64,000 nt of DNA from Beaufortia kweichowensis. Taxonomy: Eukaryota > Chordata > Actinopteri > Cypriniformes > Gastromyzontidae. Each line of letters begins with the position of its first letter. Position 1 is the first letter of the stretch. Shown one piece after another: positions 51,951-64,000 of this stretch. Where the stretch lies: assembly GCA_019155185.1 (NCBI GenBank), contig CM032795.1, positions 13,743,795-13,807,794 of the forward strand, given 5' to 3'. The notes beneath the pieces were generated by a model, which worked only from the letters and a program-made list of their open reading frames with translations, searched no databases and was not told the origin of the DNA. Both the position numbers and the translations under genes were made by a program.

Positions 51951-53390
51951 CGACCATCAGAGTTGACAAAACTGTGGCTTTAACAGATGCTGTGACTGCG
52001 GTTTCCTGGCAACCTAAATTACGCTCAATGTTTCGCTGACGGTTTTGACGTGCTCCTTTGTTTTTACATGCATAAGTCTGACATGGTTTTAAAGCCTGGG
52101 ATGACACAAAAGAGAAAATACTGACACAAGACAAGTATGGAATAAACAACTTATTTGACTGATGGTGTCTTTCTATATCTGTCTGACCGACTGAGTTCAC
52201 TTACGAACTAACTAACTATAGTGCACACAGCGTGGTAGCTAATGAAGACCCGTCAAATTACGCAGAGCAATGTGGATCTGTCAAACAGTCACTGATAGCT
52301 TTGAGACCTAACCTGAGCGCTAACGTAATTCAGTGCAGATATCTTCTGTCTCAGCTCTTCCAGAAAACCTCTTCCAGGTAGCTCACGCCTACAAATCTCA
52401 CACCGACATCCAATGCAGTGGCGCACCGTCATTTACATCCAGCTCATTCAAATCACCCTCCCGGGGCAGAGAAAGGAGTATCTGCCGTACGGCATTTGCC
52501 GCGGTCGACGGTTCACTTTGCCTAGCCGATTTTCCATTGACTGTTGTGGAAACCCTCTCAAACTAAAATGCTTGTCAGATCCCGGCGGTGTGTTCGTGAC
52601 GTTGATGCTTTCTATTGGTTAACTGTGGTGTCAATCAGGTTAAAGCGAGACATAGAGGCGGGGCTAACACTACCTTTACATTTTAGGGTTAAGCGCGCCC
52701 TCTTAAGGTGTTACGTTGAAATGATGCAAAACTTACAGTATATGCATAATGATTTCATTTATTCATTAGATGACACCAGATATTTAACTTAATAATAAAG
52801 GAGTTTATTTTCAATATTCAGTTGGTAAATGAGTTGCTGTTTTCTACAATAATAAAATACAACAATTCTGAGAAAAAGAAGATTAAATCAATACAATTAT
52901 ATTAATGTACAAAATAATCACAGCCTTCTGTGTCCTGTCGCCTGGTCAACACCCATGTGAAAAATATTAAAAAGAAAAACACTGTCTGAAAAATTCTGCT
53001 TTTTCTACTCGGTCCTCTCAAAAATACAATCACTGCTATTGTCTGATCTGGCTAAGTTGTAACCACATTTCTTTTCATTGATTGGCCAATGGCTGCAGGT
53101 CTATATTTAAAGCCCTGTAAGCAGAGCCTTGAAAACAGTACAAGGATGTCCACTTGATTACGGTCACATTCTCACTTTAATTTAATTATACTGACCAAAC
53201 AATGATCAATTTAAACATAATCAGCACAGTTAGTGCTGACCATATATTACTGTTGTTAATGGGGAGATTGCTTTAATCTTTACAAAAATATTTGTTTAAA
53301 AAAGAAAAAACAGCAAAAATAAAGGCAATAAAAGAGCTTGACAGAACAATGTAAAGGAGAAGTTTGGACTCTCTGGGTGCAATGAAGACT
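51951..53390. other. scai promoter and ppp6c 3' UTR
   Basis: About 52250-52700 is CpG-richer (CCCGGGGCAG, GCCGCGGTCGACGG) and probably holds scai promoter sequence. The ppp6c 3' UTR would run from 53390 leftward to a minus-strand AATAAA at 52804-52809. No coding exon of either gene was seen here. Confidence 0.45.
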
Positions 53391-56158
53391 TCAGAGGAAG
53401 TAGGGTGTTGTCGTTCTTGGTGGTATAACCCTTTCGGAGTCAGGAACAGCCCGGAATAACTTGGGTTCCCTTGTGTTCACGTCCTTGAAGACCATGATGG
53501 AGGCGATGTTACCGCAGCGGTAGCAGTAGTTTGGAGCAGACCAGACGGTCACTAGCTTCTCATCAAACATGAATTTGTAGCCCTCGTGAACCAGCTGATG
53601 TGCACGGCAAATCAGCTTCAAGTTGTTGATATGAACGAACTTGAAAGGAAGAAAAATCATAAGATAAACTAAACTCTATTGCAACCAATTTGACAATCTG
53701 TCTTGCTCACAGAATGTTGCAGATTTTTTAATCAAGAGTTAATAAAAAAAAAACTTTAAATGAATGCATCCATTTTGAAATCGAACCATGATTCATGTTG
53801 CATGTATCCACTGTATAGTCCTGTTAATGTAAGAAATGTGTGCAATACAAATGTTGACAGCTATGAGGCACCAACTGTATCTCTGCTGTACAGCTATAAT
53901 TACTCTATTAAATCCAGTTATACATTTTAGCTCAATGCATCAAGTTAACATATGCAGTGGTACCACTTTTTTTGTAATGTTTATTGTAACGTTATTGTAG
54001 CTCAGTAAGCAATGCACCTAGCAATGCAAAGGTCATGGTTTTAGTTCTCAGGAAACAGTCAATTTAAATCAGGAAATTAAATTTAACATAGATATCCACT
54101 ATACATCTAGTTGGCACAATACTGAACAAATTTTAGATACATAAACACTTAAAACATCTAAATAAACATATATTTACCTCATTGGTAACCTTGGCACCAA
54201 AGAGCCAGCCAGCACCTCTTGGGCTGATAGCCCAGGTGTCCACATCTTCTGGGTCAGACCAGACAAGATCACAAAAAGCACCCTTATGAGGGATTTCCTG
54301 ATTGCGTTCAATGGTGCGGATCTGGTCTAGAGTTTTGATATCAGGTGAAAGGCCACCATGCACACAAAGGATTTGCTCATCTATCAACTGTGGGAACAAG
54401 ACATAATATCAAAATAGGTACAGCAAAAAAAAATAAAACACACACATATTTTTTAAATTAATTTGAAATGTGTAAACATGCTTTTAAAGTGAAATGTAGA
54501 ATGCAGACAGAAACAAAACACAATATTTCAAAAATGAAATTGAAATTTTCAGTGCAAATAGAGTTTGGATGGTTTATACAGAACGTTTCTTGCACCTTTT
54601 TTGTAAAATCAATAACCTTAATCCTTTCCCAAAAAAATCCAAAAAGCAATTTCTTCTTTAACTTACGGCAGCAACAGTCAGCATATCAAAAACTTTAGTA
54701 CAGTATCGCCAGGCATTTGCATTTCCATATTTAGTTTGGCACTCATCTACAGAGAGAAGAGAAAAAGAGGACTATCATAAGGCAAGTAATCAAACAGCAC
54801 ATTGCCTAGTCAAGAATATTAAACATAAAAGAAAGAAAACAGTAAAACAGATTTCACCACAATTCACCACAACAGCCAAGCATTAGTTTAATCTATGTAT
54901 TAGTTTTATCCTCTCACCATAAAAGCCATAGACTTGAGTGATCTGCCTGCTCTCATGATTGCCACGCAACAGTGTGATGCGGTCAGGCCATTTGGCTTTA
55001 AGTGCTAGCAAATATGTGAATGTTTCTAAGCTGTAGTAACCTCGGTCAACAAAGTCACCCTAGAGGAAAGAAAACATGTTTCTTCACACTGTTGTTTCTA
55101 TTGACAGGTAGACACAAAACAGCATCAACAATACAGTTTTTTCTTTATGGATACAGTACCATAAAAATGTAGTTTGTGTCTGGTACTTGGCCTCCAGTTC
55201 TGAAGAGTTCACATAAGTCATAAAACTAAAGACAAAAAAATGTTTGGTTTAAGATAATAGTCCTATTGCCACAATGTACAACAACAGAGATGGACCAACA
55301 GGCCCTGCTCACACCTGTCCATGGATGTCCCCACATACAGTGACTGGAGTGGATACTGGCTGTACATTTGATTCCTCAAGAAGCAGGTCACATACATAGT
55401 CACACAATCTCTGTCAAAGCAATGAAAAGAGAAGACAGCAGACTTCAAAAAGATTGCAATGGGGATGGTAACACTAACAAGGTCACATAAACCGTAAAGA
55501 CGTCATGACGTCAAAAAGATGCTTTTAAATAGGAAATGGTAAAGATCACACATAAATGTGATAACGTAATGCCAATATGAACAGCATTATGCTGCATAAT
55601 GGGCTAGCAGGAGTTTACGTCAAATCGCTCTTTGTAAGACAGGGGATTGGAAGCTGGTTTAGGGAAGATGGTTCAGTAAAGATTTAAAAAATAACAAACA
55701 TGTAAAATACGATAAATCTAGAGGTATAGCATAACCGATAAAGTAGATGGGCGTTTCAATCAAGTCATAGTTAGCTCGTTGGATAGCAATACCAGCATAA
55801 GTTAGCTAACATGCTGGTTCACCAGAACTACTGTCTTACATATGGTTCCCGTGTGTAACTGCCGTTTCAGTATTATATGTTGTAGTTGCCTAATAATAAA
55901 TACAAAATAAATCCACAAGCTAAAGTAAGTGACTTAGGGGTGTAGCTTGGTACGCAGCGCCTGCGACTGCACTGACACACTGTCCTGTTTTACCAGTCTA
56001 TACCACGACCAATATGACTTTACAAGTGTGTGCGATAATACGAGCAATATTCCGAAACAAATAACGCCACGTATAATAATTACCTTTAAATCGTTCTCTG
56101 GAAGATACTTGCACTGTCTCGCAATTTCAACATACTTATCCAGATCCAACGGCGCCAT
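53391..56158 (-). CDS. ppp6c: Protein phosphatase 6 catalytic subunit
   Basis: Seven coding exons: 56084-56158, 55315-55410, 55160-55225, 54918-55059, 54667-54746, 54178-54387 and 53391-53639. They give 918 nt and 305 residues, exactly the length of human PPP6C. PPP-family metal and phosphate motifs are intact: GDIHGQ (52-57), GDFVDRG (80-86), RGNHES (111-116), VHGG (162-165) and RAH (235-237). The C-terminus ends in TTPYFL, the carboxymethylated leucine tail of the PP2A group. Family knowledge: it works with SAPS-domain and ankyrin subunits to dephosphorylate Aurora A, DNA-PK and inflammatory kinases, in cytosol and nucleus. It lies directly upstream of scai in tandem, the neighbour order also seen on human 9q33. 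The start sits in AAAATGGCGCC, a YY1/TISU-like context. Confidence 0.97.
53985..54065 (+). repeat. tRNA-derived SINE fragment in ppp6c intron
   Basis: TGTAGCTCAGTAAGCAATGC resembles an RNA polymerase III A box, followed about 30 bases later by GGTCATGGTTTTAGTTCTC, a degraded B box. This is the head of a fish tRNA-derived SINE. It cannot fold as a tRNA. Confidence 0.55.
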
Positions 56159-56175
56159 TTTAAGAACAACAGTCG
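56143..56175 (-). promoter_or_regulatory. YY1/TISU-like element at the ppp6c start
   Basis: Minus strand TTAAAATGGCGCCGTTGG covers the start codon. It resembles the YY1 core AAnATGGCG and the TISU initiator for very short 5' UTRs, with GCC where TISU has GGC. It suggests transcription starts only a few bases upstream. Confidence 0.4.
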
Positions 56176-57394
56176 ATAGAAGAAGCGAAAGGCTGGTCAA
56201 AACTACGTCATGCAGTGAAGTAATGATTGACGTGAGGATAGGCCAATCAGCGCTTTGCTGCCTGTTTGAGCGTCACTTGCAAATATTTCGATTTCTGTAC
56301 ATCTACTATGCATCTTTTGTAGCAGGTTAAAGGCATCGAAACGTTTTTTAAAGTAAGAATGTTTAGTCAACACACATAGTTATGTAACAATTTGAAATTT
56401 AAGTTACAGAATAATCTAAATATTCTCTTTTCATTCGCCACAAGGGAGCAGCATAAACATTTGATCATTTTCTAACATAAGGTATGATGATGCATGGCCC
56501 AACTTACTAACGTACTAAAATGTCTGTTGCAATGTTTATTTTATTTTTATAAAAAGGAAAGTTAACATAAATCTGCAAGTTCGACAATGTACCACTTTAT
56601 TTCATTGTGATTATACACTGCATACAATAGTTTACATACTGGCTAAAATGAATTTGTAGAAGCAAACAATTATATAATTAAAAAGGACTCATTCGCAACA
56701 TTGTAATACAAAGGGTCAGACAGAGGGGACGGATCAGGACCAAGATTACAAGGTGATGTTTTATGAGCTTTTATGTATTTCTTTCTTTCTGTTCACTGAG
56801 TGTTTTTCTTAAGTTTGTCGGCCATCTCCAACTATTTATATTTTTTCAGTGCAAAGCAGAATATTGTCAGGTTTTGGCAGCAATGGAAAGAGGACAGAAT
56901 GTGCAGACAGAATTAACATATTTAAAAGATGTCAGAATAACGTATGTTTATATACATTTTTTTCTGAATGGTCACCAAAATATAACAAATACAACAGTTT
57001 ATTTGGGGGAAGGAAAAAATTACTGGTTAAATATCCATTTGAGGTTTGCAGAAATAGCTTTTACAACCCAAGACAATCTTACAACTCATGTATATGATAA
57101 TATTCTTAGTCATTTTTATAAGATGTTAGATGTTTATAAAACAACATGACATAAACAACAAAACATAATGGACAGTATATACTTAAGATACACAATAAAC
57201 CTGGCATTAAGACATTACACAAAAAAGTCTCACTCTTGTGACATCCCAGTTGAAGCAGTTTTCCATTTCTCTTCAAAAGGAAAACTTACAGTGATATTTT
57301 ATTTTTTGTAAATGTCTTGGAAAGGGGATTCAAAAATGAATACTCTTTGTGTGTAGATTCATCTTGGGGTAATTCTTAAAGGTCAATTCATCCG
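56159..57394. other. ppp6c promoter, intergenic DNA, myo1h 3' UTR
   Basis: The ppp6c promoter side (56159-56330) is CpG-containing. The myo1h 3' UTR is short if the minus-strand AATAAA at 57298-57303 is used. The open frame at 56763-57149 is AT-rich, without family resemblance, and is not called a gene. Confidence 0.45.
57298..57303 (-). promoter_or_regulatory. Candidate myo1h poly(A) signal
   Basis: AATAAA on the minus strand, about 92 bp after the myo1h stop codon. Confidence 0.45.
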
Positions 57395-60300
57395 TCATCG
57401 GGATTTTGTCCTCGCAGATTCCTGCAGTTGAAAAATGTAATTAAAAACAAATGTGTTTACTGAGGTTTTAGGAATGTAATTTCTATATACATACAATGGT
57501 GTAATGTACATAAGACTACACAATATAGTATATTTACGTTTATATATTCTATGTTTGAAATTAATATATTATGTGGACCCACCACCATCAAGTGTCCATT
57601 CTTGGCTCTGTAGACCATGTATTCACTGCTGCTCTTGAAATCAACAAAGCCCTCTTTGCCAGGCTGGATATCAAACCTCACACTACAAAAGGTAAACACT
57701 CTCAAATTTAAAACACTCTTGTTAAACACACAGCTGCTTCAGGTTTTTTATAAGATAAGGATCTAAGCATTGCAGAATAGATAGAATAGTTGATCATACC
57801 TTCCTTGAACAATTTTGATAAGGCTGTTGTTTTTTGTCACTACACACATTTTGGTCAATGCCTCAAAAAGATAGTTACACTGCAAGACCAGATCCCCCTT
57901 AAAACAGACAAACCAACAAAATATTTATTTAAAGCCACAGAAAGTGACAAAATGCACCAAAAGTGGGAAAAGACCTCTATTTGTGTATTTGACATGAATA
58001 ACAATATTTTGATATAAAAAAAAAACATCACCTACTTTTTGTTTTGTGTCATCACACGCAACATGGAGAATGAGGAAGTAGTCACTTAAATTGCTGACAG
58101 ACACCCCTGTTAAAACAAATATTTCTTATATACATATTACTTGTGTAAACAAGCATGTCTTCCGGTATAATATGGAAATTGATTTTATATAGCTTTGAGC
58201 AATTTAGTAATTAGGCTTTTTTGTCACAAGATACAAAAGTTAAATTGGGTTAAATAGCCTATAAAAATAAAACTGATTGATGTTTGCTGACTACAGAGTT
58301 TCAATTTTTAGTAGTTACATGCATATTCAATTTTTCAAGTATGTGTCAAAAATGTACTGAAAAAATTCACAGGATCAAAGACATTGAATTATTTAGCACT
58401 TAGATATGACCTTTTAGTGAGCTGTAATTCACCCTCTGTTTGACTTTGGCTTCCTCTACCAGATACGCAGCAGCCTGAGTGAAGATCAGCTGTCTGAAAC
58501 GTGGCCGAAAGCCATTCCTGTCATACTTAATCACAGGAACACTGTACTGTACAGAGAAAGATATTACAATAAAGTTGCAGTTGTAAATAAATTTCCATTA
58601 TCTAAACATTAATCTGGCTATAATATTGTTAATCATTTAATCATGAGAACTATAATCTGTCAGTATAAATAGGACAGAAATTCTGAAAAGCTTAAATAAC
58701 CTCAGTATTATAACTGAAGTCAAATTAAAGTATTGATTAGTTTTAGTGAGAACACACTGCAGTCTTTAGTCTAGGGGGATTCAATTGCTGTCAGTTTCAC
58801 GTGCCTTAATGCCCTCAGAACAAATCATCTGCAAGACTTTCATGTTTATGTCCCGTTCACCTGAAACAAAGATATAAAGTAAAAATCAACAAAGTGCTAC
58901 ATTGGCTATAACATTCAAAAAGTGACCTTACATTTGCATTTAAGTAAACCTTAAAAAATGTACAGATTAAAGTCAGTTTCATATCAAACACATAACCTCT
59001 TACTTATCCTGGTGTCAGCAAAAGGTTGGCATACACTCTGAGGGTAGTTTTCTTTTCTTCCTTTGAATAGGTCACTGGTAAGTGCTTTGATTTGCAGCTG
59101 AAAATGTAAAAATGTAATGAAATGCAGCTCAGAACTGTAAAGAGTTTACAGACAGATAATACAAGTGTTTACTAAGTAAACAGGATTGCAATACCTGTGC
59201 TTTCTGTTGTGCGATGATTCCTCGAACATACTTCCGCACAAGGAGACGTGTGTGCAACTTACGCAAGAGCACTGAGACCTGTACAATTGAAAATATGTAT
59301 TCAATAGGGTGAAATCAGATGAATCTTTGCTTTAAAAGACATAATTGTGTCACACACAGCATATATATATATATATATATATAAGTGGTATGATCATGTA
59401 TAGACTACCTCTTGCATTATTGGTGGAGGAGTGAGCCAGGTGTTTTTGTCTAATACTGATTTTGGCAGATTATCTTTGAGTCGAGTGAGGTAGCTCTGTC
59501 GGACAAAGGCCAGATATTCAGAATTGTCCATGCTGACAGGCTGATTCCTGTTCATGAAGCCTTTAATAAACCTATAAAAAGAGAAGTTGAAATTAACATA
59601 TAAACTTAAAAAAATTCTGAAATACCTATATAGATTCATTTAAATAGTACTGTAGCTTATTTAGAAAAGGTTATGTGCAATACTGTATAAGTAGTTGAGA
59701 GGAAATTAAATTGCAAATTCAATTATATTTACTTGCCACATATATCACCCCGTCTGTAAAATGTCAGGTTCAAGCATCTAAATATGTGATTAGGAGCATC
59801 AAAATAGTCATAGCCATAAAAAAATGAAAATTATTGATAGATTATATGATGGATTTCAAGCTACAGTACTCAAATTTTGATTTTTATAAATATTGAAATT
59901 AATCATATTTTATTGACATTTTATCATTTTGCACAAAAATGCCAGAAGCTGGCTTTCTTAACATTGATTTCATTGCTCTTTAACATGGCCTTACATCACT
60001 ATTAGTCAATATTAAAGATATTAAGATCGTATTTTTAACAGAATGTTCTACATAAGGTCATTTTAAATAGGAAACAGTAGGAAGACTGTCACATTTCACT
60101 GCCTGTATTAGATCTTTTCCATATATGTGGTCATGAGGTAATAAAATGAATGATCTGACATAACACTTATCTTACTTCTTGATGACTTTGACAGCCCAGG
60201 CTCTTCTTTCCCTCTCTCTTCTGGCCTGAAGGCCCCGCCAACACGTCTCAATCTTAGTAGCTGTGAAAAGTAAATTAAGAGTAATGTAGTGTTGAAGGTT

Positions 60301-63300
60301 TAATTTTGTAACTTCAGTGTTACAAAAATCTACAATACCTGCTTCTCTTTGCCTTTGGTAGTCTTCTCTCCCCCTATAGCCTTTGTATTTGGCCTGAATC
60401 CTTGTGGCTGTAACAAATGAATGTAACAATTAGCTATAGTATCGGTTATAGCAACACACATTTACATACAGCCAAAAGGCAAACAATGATTAATTCATTT
60501 GTCAGGTCAAATCTGGCTTTGCAAGACACATCTCTGTCCCAGATTATCCATCAGTTTAATTTCTATTCAGTTATTCTACTCAGTCTCACCCAGTTCATGC
60601 TTGCAGACCTCAAAGGCATCTTCAGTGGCAAAAAGAGTCCTGGGATGGCGAATGAAGATTTTGGTTCTTCAGATATTAGACAGGGAAAGAAACAGCATGT
60701 AGTTTAGATCAGTAAGTATCAGCACATACTGTACTTTTGAAACAGTATATACAGTAGTAAGTACCTTCCCATCTTGTACTCGTCCGGTTTGTAGCCAAGA
60801 TGCTTGATAAGCTGCTGCACTCCTTCTGCCGGTGTCCCCTTCCAGTGTGGCCATGTGTCCGGACACAGAGCCTTATATCTACAGAGATCAACATGGAGGT
60901 TTGTACAGAGGTGAGAGAGAACATGTTTCTGATACAGAAGATACAGTTGACAAGTGTTTAAGCCAACATGAGAATCTGTAAGATTGATAAGGTCATCAAG
61001 ATCATCACAAGATAGGCCTAATAATGTCCATTTTGTCAGTTGTGTGTTAGCGTACCTTTTCAGGAAGATTTCATATCTTCTCCTATAAGCAAACCCAGCA
61101 CGTCTTACTCTCAGGTGCTCCATTAACCCCAGGTACTTGACTTGATGTCTCACCATGACATCATCGAAGCGACCTTAGAGAAGGTGAGTGAGAGAAAGGT
61201 CACTGGTTCTTGTAAAACATTTAGCAGACAAAACCACTAAACAGAGGTGTAAAGCTTACCTGGCTGCTTACAATGATTGGGTTTCAGGCACCGTATGTAC
61301 CACGGCTCTTTAGACATTAGGATTTCCGTAAGGCCTGCAAGACTGCTCTTAAACTGCGTTGCCACCTGTTAGCAAATGTCTGGTCAAAAATATATCAGCT
61401 TTTGAATGGTACTTATTGACAATAATGAGCTCCCCTTTATCAACCAGAAATAGAAATTGCTTAGATAAACTGTTATGCATAAAATGTTTCTTTGGATTCA
61501 TTTTAACGCTTTTTACTGTACCGTCTCAGGTCTTTTCTTGCCGTCTGGTTCTATAGCTGGAAAGCAGTGCTGGATTATACTGTTTTTAGACTGTCGCATA
61601 ACCTTAAACATACACAAGCAACTTTTAGATGCACATTTACTTCTCAGTCCTGATATCTTCTCTGTACATACTAAAAGTACATCATACCTCTTTAATGTTT
61701 CTGTAAAGAAGATCATTATTTTTGTCAAGAAATCCTGACGTAAAGAAATCACACAGGAAAAGATAAGGTAATGTTAATGGAGCTTTATTATGTATCTTAA
61801 GACTGTTAGTATTGAATAACCTACCAACAACTGAGTAAGTAACCTCTCCAGCATAGTGTAGAAGACGAAAATCCCCTCGCTCCAGGGTCTTACGTGTTTT
61901 CTGGTCTGCCAGTTTGTGCCTGCAGAATTAGAAAGACAATGAATGTGATAAAATGTCTTGCAAAGGCATTCTGATCATTATGGGGTAGTAATTTCTATAT
62001 AAAAAGATTAATTTTATGACCACAGAAAGGTCAAATACAATGAACAAAATCATCTGTAAGTTCTGTAACAGCATTTGTGGAGTTTTTCACATTACTCACG
62101 TGACAAAATGGGGGTGTCCGCACATCTTCTCTTCCAGCTTTTCTAGAAATGTAAAATCTGTGGCTTCACCAGGACGCAGACATTCTTCATCCTTTAATTA
62201 TGGAATATGTGACATTACAACTGTATGGTTTGACCGGGCTTTTGGCTTTATTGTGTGTCAGCACAGTTTCACTTACCAATATTGATATGATGCCTCTGTG
62301 CTTTTCCTCTACAAGGTCACAGATGATCTTATTGTTAAAGTATGGCACTGCTTCCCACTGTAATAGGTCAACAAGTGCACATTAATTCAAATGTGGCACA
62401 AAAGGCCAAAGAGCAAAAAATGATGACCAGTTGAGGTTTTATTTAGCATTAACAAAAGTGTGAAAGGTGATTTCTTTAAAAATGGTTCCTGGAGATAGGA
62501 TGCAGTTATGTTTTTTTAAAACACATGTGACTCTATAGACTTAATGGAAAGACTTCAAGCAGGCTATGTAAATGTTGATAGTCACCTCGATTCCCTCCAT
62601 CTCATATTCCTCCTGCTCTGATTTGAGAGTGAGCTCGATGAAAAGCTGCTGAAGTTTCTCATTGCAGTAGTTTATGCAGAACTGTTCAAAACTGTGGAAC
62701 AGCAACAGTGACTATTATCATTAAATCAATATTTAAGATTTAAATAGCTTTATATAAATATGTATCTCTCTAAAAAGTAAGAGTTATCAAAATGAATTAT
62801 ATTTTTGCAATACTAGCTGAAATATAAATAAGAAAAATCTGTAAATTTAAACAACAACACACATTGAATGTTCTGAATTCTGCTTAATGTAGATGACCCG
62901 TTTATCTGATGTTTCTAGAGGGCTTGTTCTGACACAAAAGTTTACTAATTGGTTTTTTGAACTAATTATCCCCTTTAAGAGTTTACTTGGGAATTCTGTG
63001 TGGAAAAATGTTTTATAATAAAAGATGCTTCAGTGTTACCTGTTCACATCGAATACTTCAAATCCATAGATGTCAAGCAATCCAATCACAGTCTTTCTGG
63101 TTGAATCCTGTATTAATAATGTAAACAGATTTATGATCTACTAATTCATCAATTAATTTGTGGGTTTTATGAATGACTCTAAAAAGTAAAATGTGTAAAA
63201 TATGTCAACTTTCTACCTTGTTTACCAATGATTCATTAATCTTGTTAACAAGCCACGAGAATGTGCGGCCATAGATGGCTTTGGCTAGTGCATCCCTGGC

Positions 63301-63926
63301 ATATTTTGCATGTTCAACAGTGAAAGGGCTTAGAACCTGAGAACAGAAATATTTAATGAGACTTTACTGTCTATTCCAACTGTGAAAGCAATTTTTTATA
63401 GTTTTAAATATCTTTTTTATCTTGGAAATATCTTTTTTAGTTTCAGTTTTTTATTTATTTACTATTTAATACCAATGTCTAAAATAAAGTGTGTTAATGT
63501 AAATACAGTACACCAGTATTTGGGTCATGTTGAATGATTTTCTTTGCATAAATAGCACCTAAAAAATTGGGTAGGTTTCTCATAACTAGGTAAATACCAG
63601 TAACCAAACAAATAGATCATAGGAAAAAAGATCAGAATCCTGCCACCTCCTCTGCTTTGGCTTCAATCTTTCTGTGAGTTAAACCCTGCTGTAACATGCT
63701 TGAAGGAATTCCCAATAGCTAAAAAAAAAAAAAATAAAAGTAAGTAAGGAAAGACAAAATATTTTAATACATGATTATCCTAAAACTTGACAGCGATGTC
63801 AGTGGATCATACCTTTGACAGCCAATGTATTTCTCCACTGCTGTTTACTGTGGCATAACCCAGAGAACTGGCCTCAAAGGGGACATTGCCGAGATGAAGG
63901 ACACTAGCAATGATCGCAAACAGATT
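57395..63926 (-). CDS. myo1h: Unconventional myosin Ih, partial (5' end outside window)
   Basis: Twenty-five exons: 63813-63926, 63647-63718, 63217-63336, 63040-63107, 62586-62691, 62277-62357, 62100-62191, 61825-61919, 61688-61734, 61522-61602, 61260-61365, 61056-61173, 60765-60878, 60590-60666, 60339-60407, 60176-60260, 59409-59571, 59195-59278, 59004-59097, 58805-58860, 58411-58546, 58036-58106, 57800-57897, 57583-57682 and 57395-57421. They give 757 residues; about 270 N-terminal ones (P-loop, switch I) lie beyond the edge. Visible: switch II LLDIYGFEVF, relay FEQFCINYCNEKLQQLF, actin-binding WYIRCLKPN, converter TKIFIRHPRTLFATEDAF, IQ motifs (ATRIQAKYKGYRGR, ATKIETCWRGLQARR, a weaker third), and a TH1 tail with VPVIKYDRNGFRPR and AKNGHLM. 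KIETCWRGL and RRERERRAWAVKVI favour MYO1H over MYO1C. Family role: a single-headed, membrane-binding actin motor. One intron is GC-AG. Confidence 0.92.
58547..58804 (-). other. GC-AG intron in myo1h
   Basis: Exon 58805-58860 ends SEGIK with AAG followed by GCACGTGA, so the donor is GC. The next exon starts TACAGTGTTCCT (YSVP) after CTGTACAG. Using the nearby GT four bases on would shift the frame and hit a stop. Confidence 0.85.
59361..59383. repeat. (AT)n microsatellite
   Basis: About 11 AT units inside a myo1h intron, with no effect on the adjacent exons. Confidence 0.9.
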
Positions 63927-64000
63927 CTAAGAAAAAGGATCATAGTATTAAAATATGACTTCTTATAATAACACCCTTCTGTATTCAGTGGGATCAATCC

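Noticed and set aside
53985..54065. Possible tRNA gene
   Set aside because: Only A-box-like and degraded B-box-like segments are present and the arms do not pair; a SINE fragment fits better.
55947..56330. A 127-codon plus-strand frame
   Set aside because: It is antisense to ppp6c exon 1 and its promoter; the real gene explains the openness.
56763..57149. A 128-codon frame between ppp6c and myo1h
   Set aside because: AT-rich, no domain, no conserved neighbour gene expected there; probably chance.

Overview
The window is nuclear DNA from a teleost fish, most likely a cyprinid. The case rests on intron-rich vertebrate genes with GT-AG introns, an AT-rich background, long GA/TC microsatellites, fish-type short interspersed repeats and many small inverted-repeat DNA elements. 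There are no operons, CRISPR arrays or prokaryotic features. Every gene was rebuilt by hand from splice sites; each coding sequence closes in frame and family identity comes from remembered vertebrate relatives, not from a search.

Layout: tesc (tescalcin, minus, 1741-4810); a 15.6 kb gene-free stretch (4811-20430) with mobile elements, a 253 bp GA microsatellite and several complex blocks that look like conserved regulatory DNA; cabp7 (calneuron 2, plus, 20431-23181); zmat5 (U11/U12 snRNP 20 kDa protein, minus, 26271-27910), tail-to-tail with cabp7; arpc5l (Arp2/3 subunit 5-like, plus, 28556-31606), head-to-head with zmat5 across 645 bp; scai (minus, coding 35468-46963, with a probable non-coding first exon ending at 51728); ppp6c (protein phosphatase 6 catalytic subunit, minus, 53391-56158); and the 3' 25 coding exons of myo1h (unconventional myosin Ih, minus, 57395-63926), whose 5' end lies beyond the right edge.

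Functional themes: two EF-hand calcium sensors (tesc, cabp7), two actin-system genes (arpc5l, myo1h), an actin/MRTF-linked transcription cofactor (scai), a Ser/Thr phosphatase (ppp6c) and a minor-spliceosome protein (zmat5). The most striking observation is that zmat5, which encodes a U12-spliceosome protein, shares a divergent promoter with arpc5l, whose first intron has a textbook AT-AC U12-type donor, branch point and acceptor. Gene order joins blocks that in human lie on 12q24 (TESC, MYO1H), 22q12 (CABP7, ZMAT5) and 9q33 (ARPC5L, SCAI, PPP6C). I found no wholly new gene system. The unexplained material is the set of mobile elements, the non-coding blocks and the splice-site oddities.
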